Shown here one piece after another: positions 47,341 through 59,329 of a stretch of DNA of 64,000 nucleotides. The position numbers and the translations under genes are program-made. Position 1 is the stretch's first letter, and each line of letters begins with the position of its first letter. Source of the DNA: Jacaranda mimosifolia (taxonomy: Eukaryota; Streptophyta; Magnoliopsida; Lamiales; Bignoniaceae). The stretch is from positions 20,875,578-20,939,577 of the forward strand of contig CM032131.1 in the NCBI GenBank assembly GCA_018894105.1, written 5' to 3'. The notes below the pieces were generated by a model. It searched no databases and was not told the origin of the DNA. It was given only the letters and a program-made list of their open reading frames with translations.

Positions 47341-48330
47341 GAGTATTTTGAAAAATGAAGACTTTTATCAGCTAATCGTACAATGAATATGCCAAGAGCT
47401 ATTATCCTGCCGACTAGGCGTGTACATCCTGAACTGTTCGGGGTGGGGCGACATCCAAAACTGCCTGGATCTTCTGCAAGTTTGCTTCGATCTCCCCTTT
47501 GACTAACCATGTAACCCAGGAACTCATCTTATCGAACCCCAAAGGTACACTTGTTGGGGTTTAGTTTCATACCAAATGCCCGTAGTATAGAGAAGGTATG
47601 GTCGAGATCGATTAGGTGGCCCTCAGCTTTTTCTATATTGACAATCATGTCGTCAACATAAACCTCCATAGACTTTCCAATCTCATTTTTTAACATAAAA
47701 TTGACTAATCTCTAGCAAGTTGCTCCTGCATTTTTGAGCCTAGAAGGTATGACCAAGAAACAGTATACCCCATTGGGGACGATGAAGGAGGTCTTATCCC
47801 TGTCCTCTAGTGCTATGAATATTTGATAATAGCCTTGAAAGGCATTCATCATACTTAACAATTCACAATCGGCTGTGGAATGCACTAGTAAATCTATGCG
47901 AGACATGGGGTAAGGATCCTTAGGGCAAGCTTTATTCAAGTCGGTAAAATTATTACACATACGCCATTTCCCCTAATTCTTGGGGACGAGTACAATATTG
48001 CAAAGCTAAGAGGGATATTTAATTTCTATAATATATCCTGCTTCTAAAAGTTTGTTGACCTCATTTTTTATGATCTTGGATCTCTCAGCATTGAAGGTCC
48101 TCGTCTTCTACTTCACTGGCTTGTACGAGGGATCCACATTAAGGCGATGGACAATGACACTAGGGTTGATTCCCTAGAGGTCAGAAGCTTTCCATGTGAA
48201 CACATTAATATTTCTACAAAGGAAATTAACCATAAGGTACTCCATACTGTGGCCCATATCACTTTCGATTCGAGTGGTCTTGTCCGGGTTTTCAAGCTCC
48301 AGCTTGATTGTTTTAAAATCCTTGACCGGC
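47340..48330 (-). pseudogene. Gypsy 1 reverse transcriptase
   Basis: Frame 47960-47712 reads DLNKACPKDPYPM, MMNAFQGYYQIFIALED, KTSFIVPNGVYCF and LKNAGATC. The catalytic YVDDMIV box is near 47645-47665 on the minus strand, then GMKLNPNKCTFGV. Substitutions such as IPSRLKNA for the usual MPFGLKNA and several stops show decay. Confidence 0.85.
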
Positions 48331-48335
48331 TCGAA

Positions 48336-48722
48336 TCAGGTGTTCTCTAGTTTTCTTTTCTTGTATGCCTGCCCTTCCTCGGGTTCCGCTGCAGAGGCAT
48401 CCCCCAAGGGCTTCAGTTGGGGTCGGGTCTTTTGCTCATTGGATTTGACTGAAATGGTATTGCAGCGCCATGCATCCTTAATGTTGCATGAAAACCCGCC
48501 GATGCCTGCTGGGGTCGGAAATTTGATATTCATGTGATAGGTCGAGACAATAGCCTGAAAGTTGTTTAGGGCAGGTCGACCAATGATAACATTATAGGCA
48601 AATGGAGCGTCAACAACCAGGTAGTTTCTCATGAGGGTTCTGCTATAGAGGGCTTCTCCAAATAATGTGGATAGGTTGGTGGATCCTTCTGGGATGATTT
48701 TTGATCCCCCGAACCCGACCAA
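48336..48722 (-). pseudogene. Gypsy 1 protease region
   Basis: The minus-strand frame reads LFGEALYSRTLMRNYLVVD, APFAYNVIIGRPALNNFQAI and STYHMNIKFPTPAGIG, the usual C-terminal half of a gypsy aspartic protease. The catalytic triplet would lie upstream at about 48800, where LVDNGSFVNI-like sequence is readable in a different frame. Confidence 0.75.
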
Positions 48723-49346
48723 TGGGGTAGGATTGGCTCAAATTTTAGTTATCCCAAATTCATTCTTTTTAAGGTTGACAAGAATATGATATTTACAAAG
48801 CTACCGTTGTCAACCAGTATCTTTCTTACTTCAAAATTGGCTATTTCGACCATTACAACCATGGGGCAGTCTATCTTGCGGTTAACCCCTTTGTTCTCAA
48901 TGTGGTCAAAGTCAGCTTCAGTAAAGGAAATTGGCTTTGCGATGGTTAAGAGCTAGAAAATCATCTCGACTTGGGTTAATTTAGTTGATTTCAGTTGTTG
49001 CTGGGTCTGCCTTCTAGCGGAGTTTGAGTCCCCCCCAGTGGGACCTCCAGTAATCATGTCGATAACTCTTTGAATGGGTGGGTGGGGATCTTAGGCAGGT
49101 CAATTTCCTTTATCCTCTCTTCTCGAGCTAGCTGACCTTTCTCTACAAGGAGTCCGGTCGATTTTGCGCCCTTTTATCTAGCATGTTCATTAGTGTATTT
49201 CTTGAGATGGCCTTGTTGAATCAGCCTCTTAATTTTATCATGCAAATTGAAATAGTCTTCCGTATCAGGGCCCTTTTGCTTGTGAAAATGGCAGTACTTC
49301 TTGGATTTTCTCATGGCCTCTATCTCGATCAGCTTTCTAGAATCTT

Positions 49347-50114
49347 TTATGAGGTTGTTGTGCTGGTGGCGAACAACACCTCTTTCATCGGGAGATTAAG
49401 CAGGGTATAATCATGGAAGCGCTTAATGGGAGATTGGCGGCCTTCCCTGTGCTTACGACCATCTTTCTCCTTGTTCTTCTTCTTGTCGACTTTAGGATTT
49501 CCATATTTAAGTTTGTTCATGTCTTCCTGAGTCAAATATCTTTCTGCAAGGTCGAGCAGCTCCTCCATCAACTGGGGCTATTCCTGCAACAATGCGTTGG
49601 CGTAATATTTATGTTTAAGGCCCAAGAAGAGTACGTCAATCAAAAACTCAATCCAAGGGCTGTCAATCTTCAGTACTTCTGTATTAAACTTGGTGAAGAA
49701 GTCGCGAAGGGATTCCCCTTCATTTTGTTTCACTGTATACAGGTGGGTATGAGGGAGCTTTGCCTTTCTCCGGCTCGCAAAGTAGTATAGAAATTTATCA
49801 CAGAACTAGTCGTATAAATATATCGATGCCAGCTTAAGCTTAACAAACTAGTTGAGGGCAATCTCTTGGAAGGTAGTTACCAACATCTTAGCATGGATGT
49901 AGTCATTATGCCCATGCAGCTGCATTATGTGCTCAAATTGCATCAAATGCTAGTTTGGGTTCGACGAGCCGTCGTACCAGGGCAGACCGATTGGGACTTT
50001 ATCGTCTACGATAATGAGCTCGTCGATGATCTCTTGGACAAACGGCGACTCCTTTTCTCGTCAAAATCTCTGCGGCCCCTCAAGGTGGTGGTTTCTTTTC
50101 GTGTTTCTCCTTGA
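49347..50114 (-). pseudogene. Gypsy 1 gag
   Basis: Reading the minus strand gives VPIGLPWYDGSSNPN, then QFEHIMQLHGHNDYIHAKML, KQNEGESLRDFFTKFNTEVL and MEELLDLAERYLTQEDM, matching the retrotransposon gag domain (Pfam Retrotrans_gag). Stops replace several conserved positions. The remaining 50115-50700 is the leader between primer site and gag core. Confidence 0.78.
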
Positions 50115-50692
50115 GATCTCCTCCAAACACCTGTTCAGCTACTGGACTTAATGAGACACCTCCTCCCACTCCTTTCTTTCGGCTTGTGACGTATTTTTTA
50201 ATGGCTGGGGTCTTAAGCGCTCGACTCTATCTCACTGCGGGGCTCAAATAGGTCGAACACCATGATCAACTGAATCAGCCACTTGTTCGCAGAGGGCAGG
50301 TCGGACCATGTCCTTGGGAAAACATCCTGGACTGGTTTCGCATCTTGAGGAAGGTCATCTAGACTCTGGTCGACCATGATTCTCTCTAGGCGGCTCTTCT
50401 CAAGAGGTGCTGGTTGCGGGGTAGAGCTAGCTGCTGATTTTGGTTGGACAGCATATCGACTCAGAGCAGCGAAGAGTTGGGCAGAAATTTGGGCAGATAT
50501 CTGCTAGCTGATGAGCTGCATTAATTGGGGCATGATCAGGGAGACCACCTGTTTTGGTTGGGCACTCAGCCTTGGAGAGCTAAGTTCTTGCTGAGGTTGA
50601 GAAGGAGAAGGAGAAGGAGTAGTATCATGTTTTCTTCTCTTTCTGAAGTAACTCGCCTGGTATTAACCATTTTCAATTGCGGACTCAAAGAT

Positions 50693-50710
50693 TCCCATAG
50701 ATGGCGCCAA
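50693..50710 (-). other. Primer-binding site of gypsy 1
   Basis: On the minus strand TGGCGCCATCTATGGGAA starts two bases after the end of the right LTR. The TGGCGCC opening is typical of Tat/Athila gypsy primer sites. Confidence 0.75.
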
Positions 50711-50712
50711 AT

Positions 50713-51461
50713 GATGAGGGTAAAAACCATATATACTTGGATTGGGATAGAATCTAAGAGTGTCGACGTGTCTGGAAGAGTAACAGGTATTTAGGCTGAG
50801 TCCTGCAACTACGAGCAAACATCAGGCTAGCTGAGATACCCTTGGCTATGGCACTCCGACACTCAAGTCAATATGAGAACGATCAGATAAGATGACCAAT
50901 AGAGTGAGGGTTTTTTAGTATAGAATGACATATCTCCAGTGAGGCTGGAAAGAGATGGGGTTTATAGCTTTCCCCATGTGATGGATTTGTCTGAGATTCC
51001 CTTAGCATGCACAAAGAGTTCTTGTCCTTACATGAGGGGCTTTGGGTCATCTCCACTTCCTGTACTATTCCAGGTGGCTTCATCTCCAGCTTTCATGGAT
51101 AGAATAGTACTCTGGAGATGCATCTCCTACCTGGTGTGGCAATATGGGCGGTACTGGAGTGGCACGCGCCATTAATTCAGAGGCATGCCGCCTGTCAAGG
51201 CATTTAATGCAATAGAGAAGGGATCGTGCAATGAGTCGACCTCATTAGTCGACATAAGGATTAACCTCGGGGTGGGGTTCGAAGAGGCAGTTGAACACTC
51301 TGGTAGAAACAGCTGAGTGTCTGCGTTCGGTTCGCGACCTAGTCGAATGACATCAGTGTTGCTCAGTGTGCCGTGGTTGGGCCCCGAGGATGAAATGGGC
51401 TTGACGTTATACTCTTAGATCTATAGTCTTTGGGTTGGGCCTATTAGGCCATCCCATATCA
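50713..51461 (-). repeat. Gypsy 1 LTR, right (5' LTR)
   Basis: Starts TGATGAGGGTAAAAACC and ends CCATCCCATATCA, followed by ATTTG. It aligns with 40399-41187 throughout. The primer-binding site lies immediately inside it. Confidence 0.88.
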
Positions 51462-51466
51462 ATTTG

Positions 51467-53120
51467 ATTCAGTTATCAATCTAAGTTGGTCAGGCGAATC
51501 TGTAATATTAGTTGTCAATCTTAGGTAATATCCTATCCTATTAACTGGGAAAAGTTAAGAGATATAAGCCCAAACTGAGAGTGAGATGGACAATCATTTA
51601 TAAATACCATTCTCAATTCCCAATTATTGAATTTGAGGTATGTTTTCACTTTTTTTTTTTCCAGGTGCTGTGTCTTGTTTTTTTTTTCCCCAAGAAAAAC
51701 TTGATTTCTAACTTAAACATGGAAAGATTTTTATTGGAATAAATCGTAGCACCCCGAATGCTTTTTAGGAAGCTTTGATGTTGAGATGAAGGATTATATT
51801 GTAGAGAGATTTTTGAGTAGCATCAATTGGGTCGTTGGTAGAAAACACTAATGGCCGTTTGGATATGTTTTTATTTTCATTTTTTGATTTCATTATTTGT
51901 AAAAGTTGAAAAATTAGTTACAATTTTAAAAATAAAAATAAAATTGTATTTGAACATTTTGTTGAAAATAATGAATGATAGATATATGGTTGAAATTTGG
52001 ATCATTTATATTATTTTAATATTTGAAAAGATTTTTTAAAATATATATATATATGTATATTTTATTAAGTTTAGAAAGATAGTGGAGCATTTTATGTCAA
52101 ATCAAATTTAAATTTGATATTTCACATGATAATAGAATGGTAGGATGGATTTATGAGGAATTGAAAATGAAGATAAAAAGTATTTTTGTATGAAAACAAA
52201 TAAAAAATGATAATTTTTTTCATTTTGAAATAGTAAAAATGTTTAAAATTGTGAAAATGAAACCAAACAAACCGTAACATACTGGGAACGAATTCAGACT
52301 CATAGAGATGGACATGAATTCACATATCAGTTGTTGTGACTTGTGAGATTAGTGGCTGCTGGAATCGAATAATTGAATTTGCAATCTGATTTTGTCCTAT
52401 GTATCATGAAAGTGACAAATTGCTTTTGTCTGCAATGCGTACGTTGTGATTCATGTGGTTGATGCACGATTATCACGTGGCCAACATTAGCTTTTGCAAA
52501 TTCTAAAAATTATGAAGATAAGTTATCTATCTCTTTAATCGTTTCTTGATCATGGCATTTGACATGAATATGGGAATACCAGTACATGCATTTTGAGGAA
52601 AAAGAAAGGAAAAGAAAAAATCGTTATATTTTATTGAATTTACACTGAACGACATCACAATCATAAGTTATATGAGAATACCATTTAAAGATACATATGC
52701 CAACGATTGATTAAAAAAGTCAATACTAATTAGGATCGATCGAGTTTTGAATTGTCTAACAACATATAAGTTGAAAGTTATAATAACGCCTTTAAAATTT
52801 CAATTCCTGTAACATGAACCTAGACCACATCAAGCTAAAATAAAAATATCGTAGTTTAAAGAAAGAAGGGGTGTGAAATCTTATATATCATGCTATATGT
52901 ATGAAACGCGAATTAGAAATAAATCTAATTATAAATATTGATAAGAAGTTACGCCTAATCAAATATCTTTGTTTAGCAAATAATTTAAAACTTTTATTTT
53001 TTCTTTCTTAACTGTCATCAAAGAATTTGAATATAATTCTCACGTCAAGCAAGATTACAAACTCAGACTATCATGAAAATGCGAATCTTTCTTGATTCAT
53101 GCTTTGCATACTTAGACATG
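51467..53120. other. AT-rich intergenic DNA between gypsy 1 and a CACTA stub
   Basis: Apart from a MITE (51852-52274), no gene or repeat is supported. The region contains runs of A and T and short open frames without domains. Confidence 0.5.
51849..52277. mobile_element. MITE with TAA target duplication (PIF/Harbinger-like)
   Basis: The element spans 51852-52274. Its left end TGGCCGTTTGGATATG and the inverse of its right end, CGGTTTGTTTGGTTTCATTT, are similar, and both continue into TTTCATTTT. TAA flanks both sides (51849-51851 and 52275-52277), the 3-bp target typical of Tourist/PIF elements. Noncoding, 423 bp. Confidence 0.65.
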
Positions 53121-53774
53121 CACTACAACAAAACATGCAAATTTCTGCAGATATTTCCAACCAATTCCATTGAAAAATAAATTTTTCAGTTGTATTGTGA
53201 TAAAAAAAAAAATTATCCGTTGAAAAAATACTCATCGAAAAAGTAAAGTTTGGTGAAAGTTTCAATGGCGGAACTCTGGTAATCAAAGACTAACTTTTAG
53301 CTATCAGTCGTCCAAACTTCGGATGATTTATGAAAACAAAATCTATTGAAAATTCTTCACAGGTCTTTTTGTTGGAATTTTTTTCGATGGTTATTGTGGC
53401 GGGTTTTTTTGCAGCAATATTGTTAATTTTTTTATTTTTTAAATTAATTTTGATGAATTTTGTATCGCAAAAATCATCGAAAATATTTATGTTTTTTAAA
53501 AATAAAACTTTTATTTTACTTTAATTTATTAAACCTATAACTTGTTTATATAAATAGGTATTAAATAATACCTAATAAATATTAAAAAAAATGATAATCA
53601 ATGATATCCACAATATCAAATAAAAAAATAAAATTCTAAACATATCAAGTGTAAAAAGTATCCAAAATACAAAACAAAATAGAAAAATAAAATCCTAACT
53701 ACTCGCCATCATTAGCATCCTCGTCATCAATAATGTAGTTGTCAGCCTCATCATCATCTCCAAGATGCTGCTCC
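53121..53774 (-). mobile_element. CACTA element end, truncated by gypsy 2
   Basis: Starts with the CACTACAACAAAA terminus typical of En/Spm-type elements. The subterminal part holds repeats of a TCGATGG/TTCGATG-like word (inverse CATCGAAAA). At 53774-53699 the minus strand encodes an acidic tail, GDDDEADNYIIDDEDANDGE then TAG, which could be the C terminus of an element protein. The rest of the element is not to the right; the LTR of gypsy 2 begins at 53775. Confidence 0.6.
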
Positions 53775-56758
53775 TGTAGCACCCCACCTAGCGCACAAGT
53801 CGAGATGCTGCCTAATTCAATCCTATAGTATGCAAACATCATATTTGATAGGCCCATAAAAGTTTTCACAATTCCTCAATAAATCACAACGATCATAAAC
53901 TCACAACATGCTTCAAACTTAATACAATATATTGGAATGCCATAATTCATGCTAATAACCCAACAATACTCAGAAATAAAACGTCCTCATAACATACGAT
54001 TCATACTGGCTGTAAATCTTAAGTTTATCCCAACGTATTACAATATTTCTAAAGCCAAAATGTAACCAACGGTGAATTCATATATAACCATACATTCACC
54101 TAAACACTATTACAGATTATTTAGTCAAACCTACCATCAGTCCTCGTCCCCTGTCTATACCTGTCTGAAAAGGAAATAAATGACACGAGGGTGAGTCATA
54201 AGGACTCAGTGAGAGATAAGGTAAAGCGATAGACGGTCTGTCAAGAGTCAACAAGTCAACAGTATAATTTTTTAACAGGAAAATACAAAAGAACACAAAT
54301 ATGTCAGAATGAAGGAAAGAACGATTTTCAAATGACTAGCAAATGCTAGGTCGAGAGCTGTAACCGTCGGCTCAACGGCTAGATCCTCTTAATTGATCCT
54401 GTTCAGGAGGTATAAAGCATATCAACCGATCACAATTCGGGAGGAATTTCCAGACTGGGAACTCACTCCATCTTTATTGCTCCATAAACAGAGTAAAATT
54501 AAGAATACAAGCCCAACAGTATATGCATTTCAAGAAAAGAGCATAGCATGCATATCATAATACCCTTATATCTCCATAACAGTGCAGTAGTTCAATTATA
54601 ATAGTTTGGTAATAATAGTGGCTTGAGCATGACAGCTCGGCAGTAACAGTGATCAAGCATGACAGCTTGGCAAGGCCCTAAACCCAACAATTCTCCTGTA
54701 TCATTTTCCTTCAAGATAATCGACGATCAATTGCCAATGAGGCAGAACAATTGAACGAATATGTCAACAAGGCAATCAACGATATACTGAACGAATCAAG
54801 GAAGCCAAAACGGCAAACTAACAATATACAATACCGATTCAACATGAATGGTGACTAATGAAACTATGAAAGTTTATGGCGCCAGAATAGGATAATCAGT
54901 TTGTGATCAGAACGGTTTAGAAACAACAAGCCCGCTTGGGGCGTACAATTTAATATCAAATAAAGTTTACGAGTTCAAATAATTCACATAGTTCGATTGA
55001 GAAACAGTTAATTTCAAGGAAAGACAGATAAAATATCAAGTGGTTTCAAATCAGGGAAACCTCACAAGGTTCGATAATTAATAGCAACAATAATGGTAAT
55101 CAAGACAGGTATCAGATCAGCAAAACCTCACTAGGTTCAACGGCATATATGGAATAAGCTCATACAAGGCAAGTATCGATTGGCAAACCCTCATAGGTGT
55201 ACAACAATTAGTAGAGTGCAATACTTAATTCAAGTACCAGGTCGGTGGACCCTCACTTTAACAATCTCAGCAATGAAATCAAAGCATACTGATCCGCAGG
55301 GCCCAATTCTCCATCACCTATCCAAAAAAGCAAACTTATTGTCAAAATCCCTACTCAACCCTAATGATTTCTAACATTTACATTCATACTAATAACAGTC
55401 CGATTTCAGTAGTTACCCGACTTATACGATGGCCAAGGTTTTATTTCTGCATTATTGTCACAAAAACACGCTAATCTCGTCGTTATTACGAAAACATTTT
55501 TAGAGTTCATTTATACCTGTAAAAGATAATGTAGTCAGGTCCCTAAGTTACATAATTAACCTATAATATTACACAATATTAATTATAATAGCCCAATTAT
55601 CGTTAATAATTCAAGTTTGTTACTAAGGTCGTAGTTACCTAAAATTAGGGTTTTCATCACTTAATTATCTTAATAATCATAGTTTATCATGTTATGTAAT
55701 AAATCCAGTTCTTCTTGGCCTATCATATACATGTATATCTTAATTTTTCCGATCATATCACATATTCCTTTTGGTTATACAAAGTGTTATAAAGATTGAT
55801 ACATGTATACATATACATGCAATGCAATAACCCAATTCCGATCAATTACCCAAATCTTTGATATTGATAAGAAATCTTCACGATCAGCTTTCATGCATGC
55901 GATCCTTACGATGAGACAAAAAAAACTATTTGTTCGTCGCCATTGCCGGAGAAACTCGCCACCACCACGGTTAGGTGCCTTTCAACTTAACGAACATAAC
56001 CCCCACATCAATTTCTATATTCTCCATCAAATTAAGGGTCAATTTTTTACTTAAACCGCTCGACACCACCTCCTCCACCACACGATTTTCTTCTAATTTT
56101 GCCATTATCGGTGGACGTATCCGAGAATAGATAGTACCAATCTACTCTACAAAACCCCATTATCAACACCTAAGTTTTGGTTGCCGGAGCTAAAGAACCC
56201 ACCACCATTGTGGCAACTTAAACTTTAGTTGAGATTTCTCATCGCTTCACCAGTCGGTTTCTGCTACATGACACCCCGATGTGTTCCTGGTGATGAGAGA
56301 AAGAGTTTGATTGGTCACTTTGTGAAGTTCAAGGGTTGCCATAGAGAATCACAGGAGAGAATGGGAGAGGGTGGCGTGGTGAAGATGAAGAAGGTATTGG
56401 GGAAGAAAATGAAAATTGAATATTTATAAGGGTTATTTTTTGAAAATAGCATATTGACCCTAAAAACTTTCTCTCTACCTCTAATTCGGTCCCTTAACCA
56501 TTTCAAAGCTTCGAATTAGCCCCCAAAACTTCAATTCAGTTGCAATTGCGTCCTAGGACAATTCAGAGCTTTAGATTAACCCAATGACACAAAATATTTT
56601 ATAATTTGACCTTCAAAACTTATAAATATGTTGCGATTGGGTCTATTCCATTTATGTTTAACCCTTAAAATTTTGAAATAAATAATTTAGTTAACAAAAT
56701 ACACAAAAATTAATATTAAATAAATTTTACCAGTAATACGATTTCTAGGGGTGTTACA
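53775..56758 (-). repeat. Gypsy 2 LTR A (3' LTR), 2984 bp
   Basis: Starts TGTAGCACCCC and ends GGGGTGTTACA. It aligns with 61637-64000, with many substitutions and some indels; for example the stretch around 62326-62365 is absent from LTR A. Open frames inside, such as 55803-56054 and 56229-56429, are not supported as genes. Confidence 0.85.
55050..55260. repeat. Imperfect 63-bp repeats inside the gypsy 2 LTR
   Basis: The phrase AAACCTCACAAGGTTC and variants recurs near 55056, 55122, 55185 and 55248, about 63 bp apart; each is preceded by a CAAG/AGTATC phrase. The same series is present in LTR B (about 62951-63150). Noncoding. Confidence 0.6.
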
Positions 56759-56776
56759 CACTCCCTCCCTAAAAGA
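56759..56776 (-). other. Polypurine tract of gypsy 2
   Basis: On the minus strand TCTTTTAGGGAGGGAGTG immediately precedes the LTR start TGTAACACCCC. It fixes LTR A as the 3' LTR. Confidence 0.7.
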
Positions 56777-57570
56777 ATCTAGTCCCAGATTCTCATCTTC
56801 TACTTGAAGACTTTAGTTAACAGTTGCGCATGTAAGGTTTTATTCCTAGGTTGTCTCAATTTCTAGGGAAGTTTGTAATTCCATAATCCGTGATTCTATT
56901 ATTTGATATCACTTAATAAGTTTCCTTTAATATCCATGATTGAACTTATAAAAATAATTTAAACTTTTCCGAAAAGAAATTTTAGCGTCCTTGGTAATCC
57001 TTTGAAATCGTGGAGCGCTTAATATGTATATTCTAGTGGATAATCCTTATGTACATCACCGCATGTCAATTCAATACTTAAAAGGTTATATTGCATCCTG
57101 ATAGTGCATACTGTTATTTAATAGATCACAAATACTATTATAGCGATAAATAGCTATCAACTCCACAAGTTCATACTTACATGATATTTACATTAAAGAG
57201 TAGTCAAGTTCAAACTTAACATGCTAGCCTTCATAACAAGTCATACATTCCCAAAGAGCTAGCTATAGGTCCACAAAACTATATATACTAGATATAGTCA
57301 TAGGCAATCCATCTGCCACTTCTTAGATTCCATCTGAGAAATAAGATCCAGAACACATAGGGTCAAACTTTCCCATCCTTGTAATACTCATACCTATCCT
57401 TCACTTATTTTGCCAACCGCTAAATACAGAAATTTCATTTTCAAACTCAGAGTGTTTGTCAATCTTAGATTGGTCCAAATCATACCTAACAGTACATTCA
57501 CAATCTGCAAGAATTCCCCTTTTCATTCTCAGATGATATCTTTATTTCCTTGAAATAATTACCATCTCAA

Positions 57571-58080
57571 TAGTCCTAAGTAGGGATGCAAACAAATCGA
57601 ACCAGCTCGAGAGCCTGATGAGCTAGCTCGAAAAGTGTTCGAGCTCGAGTCAAATAATTCTTGTTCGCAAGCTCGTGAGCCTATCTTTTTTTTTTAGAAA
57701 AAATATTTATATATAAAAATATAATAAAATATACTAATTTTAAAAAAAAATTTATAAAATAATTTAACTTTTCGAGCTCGAGCCTATAGCTAATTTTAAA
57801 TATAATAAAATATAATATAATAATTTTAAAATTTTTTAATAAAATAATTTAACTTCTCGAGCTCCAGCCTGAGCCGAACTCAAGCATGAGCTGAACTTGA
57901 GCCTATAGTTTGATTATGAGATCGAGCCTAATGAATCGAGTGAAGCGGAGTCGAGCCCGAACAAGTGCTCGAGCCGAGCTCAAGCCTTAATTTCCTAAGC
58001 TTGTTGAGCTTGAGCTCGAGCCTAAAAATATGGTCAAAGCTCGGCTCGACTCAACTCGTTTGCATCCTTAGTCCAAAGTA
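57571..58080. mobile_element. MITE with 12-bp target duplication, inserted in gypsy 2
   Basis: The element spans 57583-58068. The left end GGGATGCAAACAAATCG and the inverse of the right end AGGATGCAAACGAGTTG form its inverted termini. Flanks are TAGTCCTAAGTA (57571-57582) and TAGTCCAAAGTA (58069-58080), 11 of 12 matching. The interior consists of many GAGCTCGAG-type words around an AT-rich core. It resembles the element at 8997-9497 in size, end style and target length. Confidence 0.75.
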
Positions 58081-58229
58081 TAAGCAAGATAGTTTGTCCT
58101 ACAACTTAAGTTTTCCCAAGGTATATGAGATTATTCTAGTATAACCAAATTTCCTTTATTCATCCAGTTATTTCGAACCTTAAATTGCATCTAAGATCAA
58201 AGTTTTCAGTTGTATCTATAACTTATGCG

Positions 58230-59160
58230 GGGAGGGATGCAAATATAAAAGAAGGCACTGGTCCTGGATCATACGAAACATTAACATAAATTTTAGAAAT
58301 AGAAATCATACCTTCGATCACCTCGTTAGGGTCTGGTGCATCTTCTCCTGTTAAAGCATAGGCACGTGTTTGCACTTTTTATTTTCCACCAGCTCCGGCG
58401 ACCTATTTTCCTTTATTTCCTGGTGTCATGTTTCTCCTTTAAGGGCAATCTCTCAAAAAATGTTGGTCACCACCACATCTCATGCACTTGCCTTGCTTCT
58501 TCCAACATTCAGGCTCTTCATGGCTATGCACTCCACAAAATCCTCAATTCCTTTTCAGCATTCCAAATTGGACCTTCAATTGTTTCTTACCTGAACTACT
58601 TTCCTTACCAATAGTGATTTTTAGTTCGAAAGCTCTCCTTCGCTTGCCCCTTTTCGCATCTGTGTATACCTCAAGAGGTTTTTGTTCCACCTGCAAGGCT
58701 CTCTCTAATGCTTCCTCGAAGTTGGACTATTCGCAAGGCGTAAGGGTTTGTCGTATCTCTGATCTTAATCCTTTAATAAATTTCTCGATCTTACATCGTT
58801 CTTTTCTCCATATCTACGAGGCATACCAAATTAATTTATTGAATCTAGCCTCATACTGCAATATGGTCATATCCCCTTCAGTAAGATTTTCAAATTCTTG
58901 TTTTGAGGCATCTCTGACTTCTTATGGTATAAATCTATCCATAAATTCCCACACAAAGTTGTCCCAAGTACGAGGTTTCTTCTTATACTCCCATCGTTGA
59001 CTTACTAGAGTCCATCATTGACTTGCAGCTCCTTCCAACAGATGAATAACATATATGAGTTTGAGGTCATTCGGATAACCTAACATTTGGAAGATATCTT
59101 CGATCTCTCTGATCCAAGCTTCTGCCTTTTGGTGATTAGTTTTTGTAACGCCATTCAGTA
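58230..59160 (-). pseudogene. Gypsy 2 gag, zinc knuckle and protease start
   Basis: From 59160 leftwards the minus strand reads AEAWIREIEDIFQMLGYP, LIYVIHLLEGAA, WEFMDRFIP and LQYEARFNKLIWYA, the retrotransposon gag domain, interrupted by stops. A CCHC knuckle (CMRCGGDQHFLRDC) lies near 58450-58490. The linker DAPDPNEVIEGMISIS then leads into a degraded protease start, SYDPGPVPSFI, where the usual active-site triplet is lost. It lies downstream of the RT fragment instead of upstream. Confidence 0.8.
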
Positions 59161-59329
59161 GGTTAGAAACTTTTTAGTAGTATATTGCACTTATCTGTAA
59201 TAATTAAACGAGATGTTTTATCAGTTAATATCAAGTCATTGATAGTTTTTATTGCGCAAGGTTCAATATATATAATTTTTCTTGTTATTTTATAATTCTA
59301 ACAAAGATTCTATCCCTCTTTGTTCTCTT

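Larger units (their letters stand above)
40394..51466 (-). mobile_element. Ty3/gypsy retrotransposon, probable Tat/Retand lineage, decayed
   Basis: LTRs lie at 40399-41187 and 50713-51461, flanked by GTTTG (40394-40398) and ATTTG (51462-51466), a probable 5-bp target duplication with one change. On the minus strand the order is 5' LTR (right), primer site, gag, protease, RT, RNase H, integrase, a tandem-repeat zone, an ORF on the opposite strand, polypurine tract and 3' LTR. The extra antisense ORF and 3' repeat array are features described for Tat-type elements such as Retand. Many in-frame stops occur, so it is inactive. Confidence 0.85.

Noticed and set aside
58336..59000. + strand frames of 74 to 172 codons
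   Set aside because: They are antisense to the gypsy 2 gag, whose minus-strand translation shows gag motifs.
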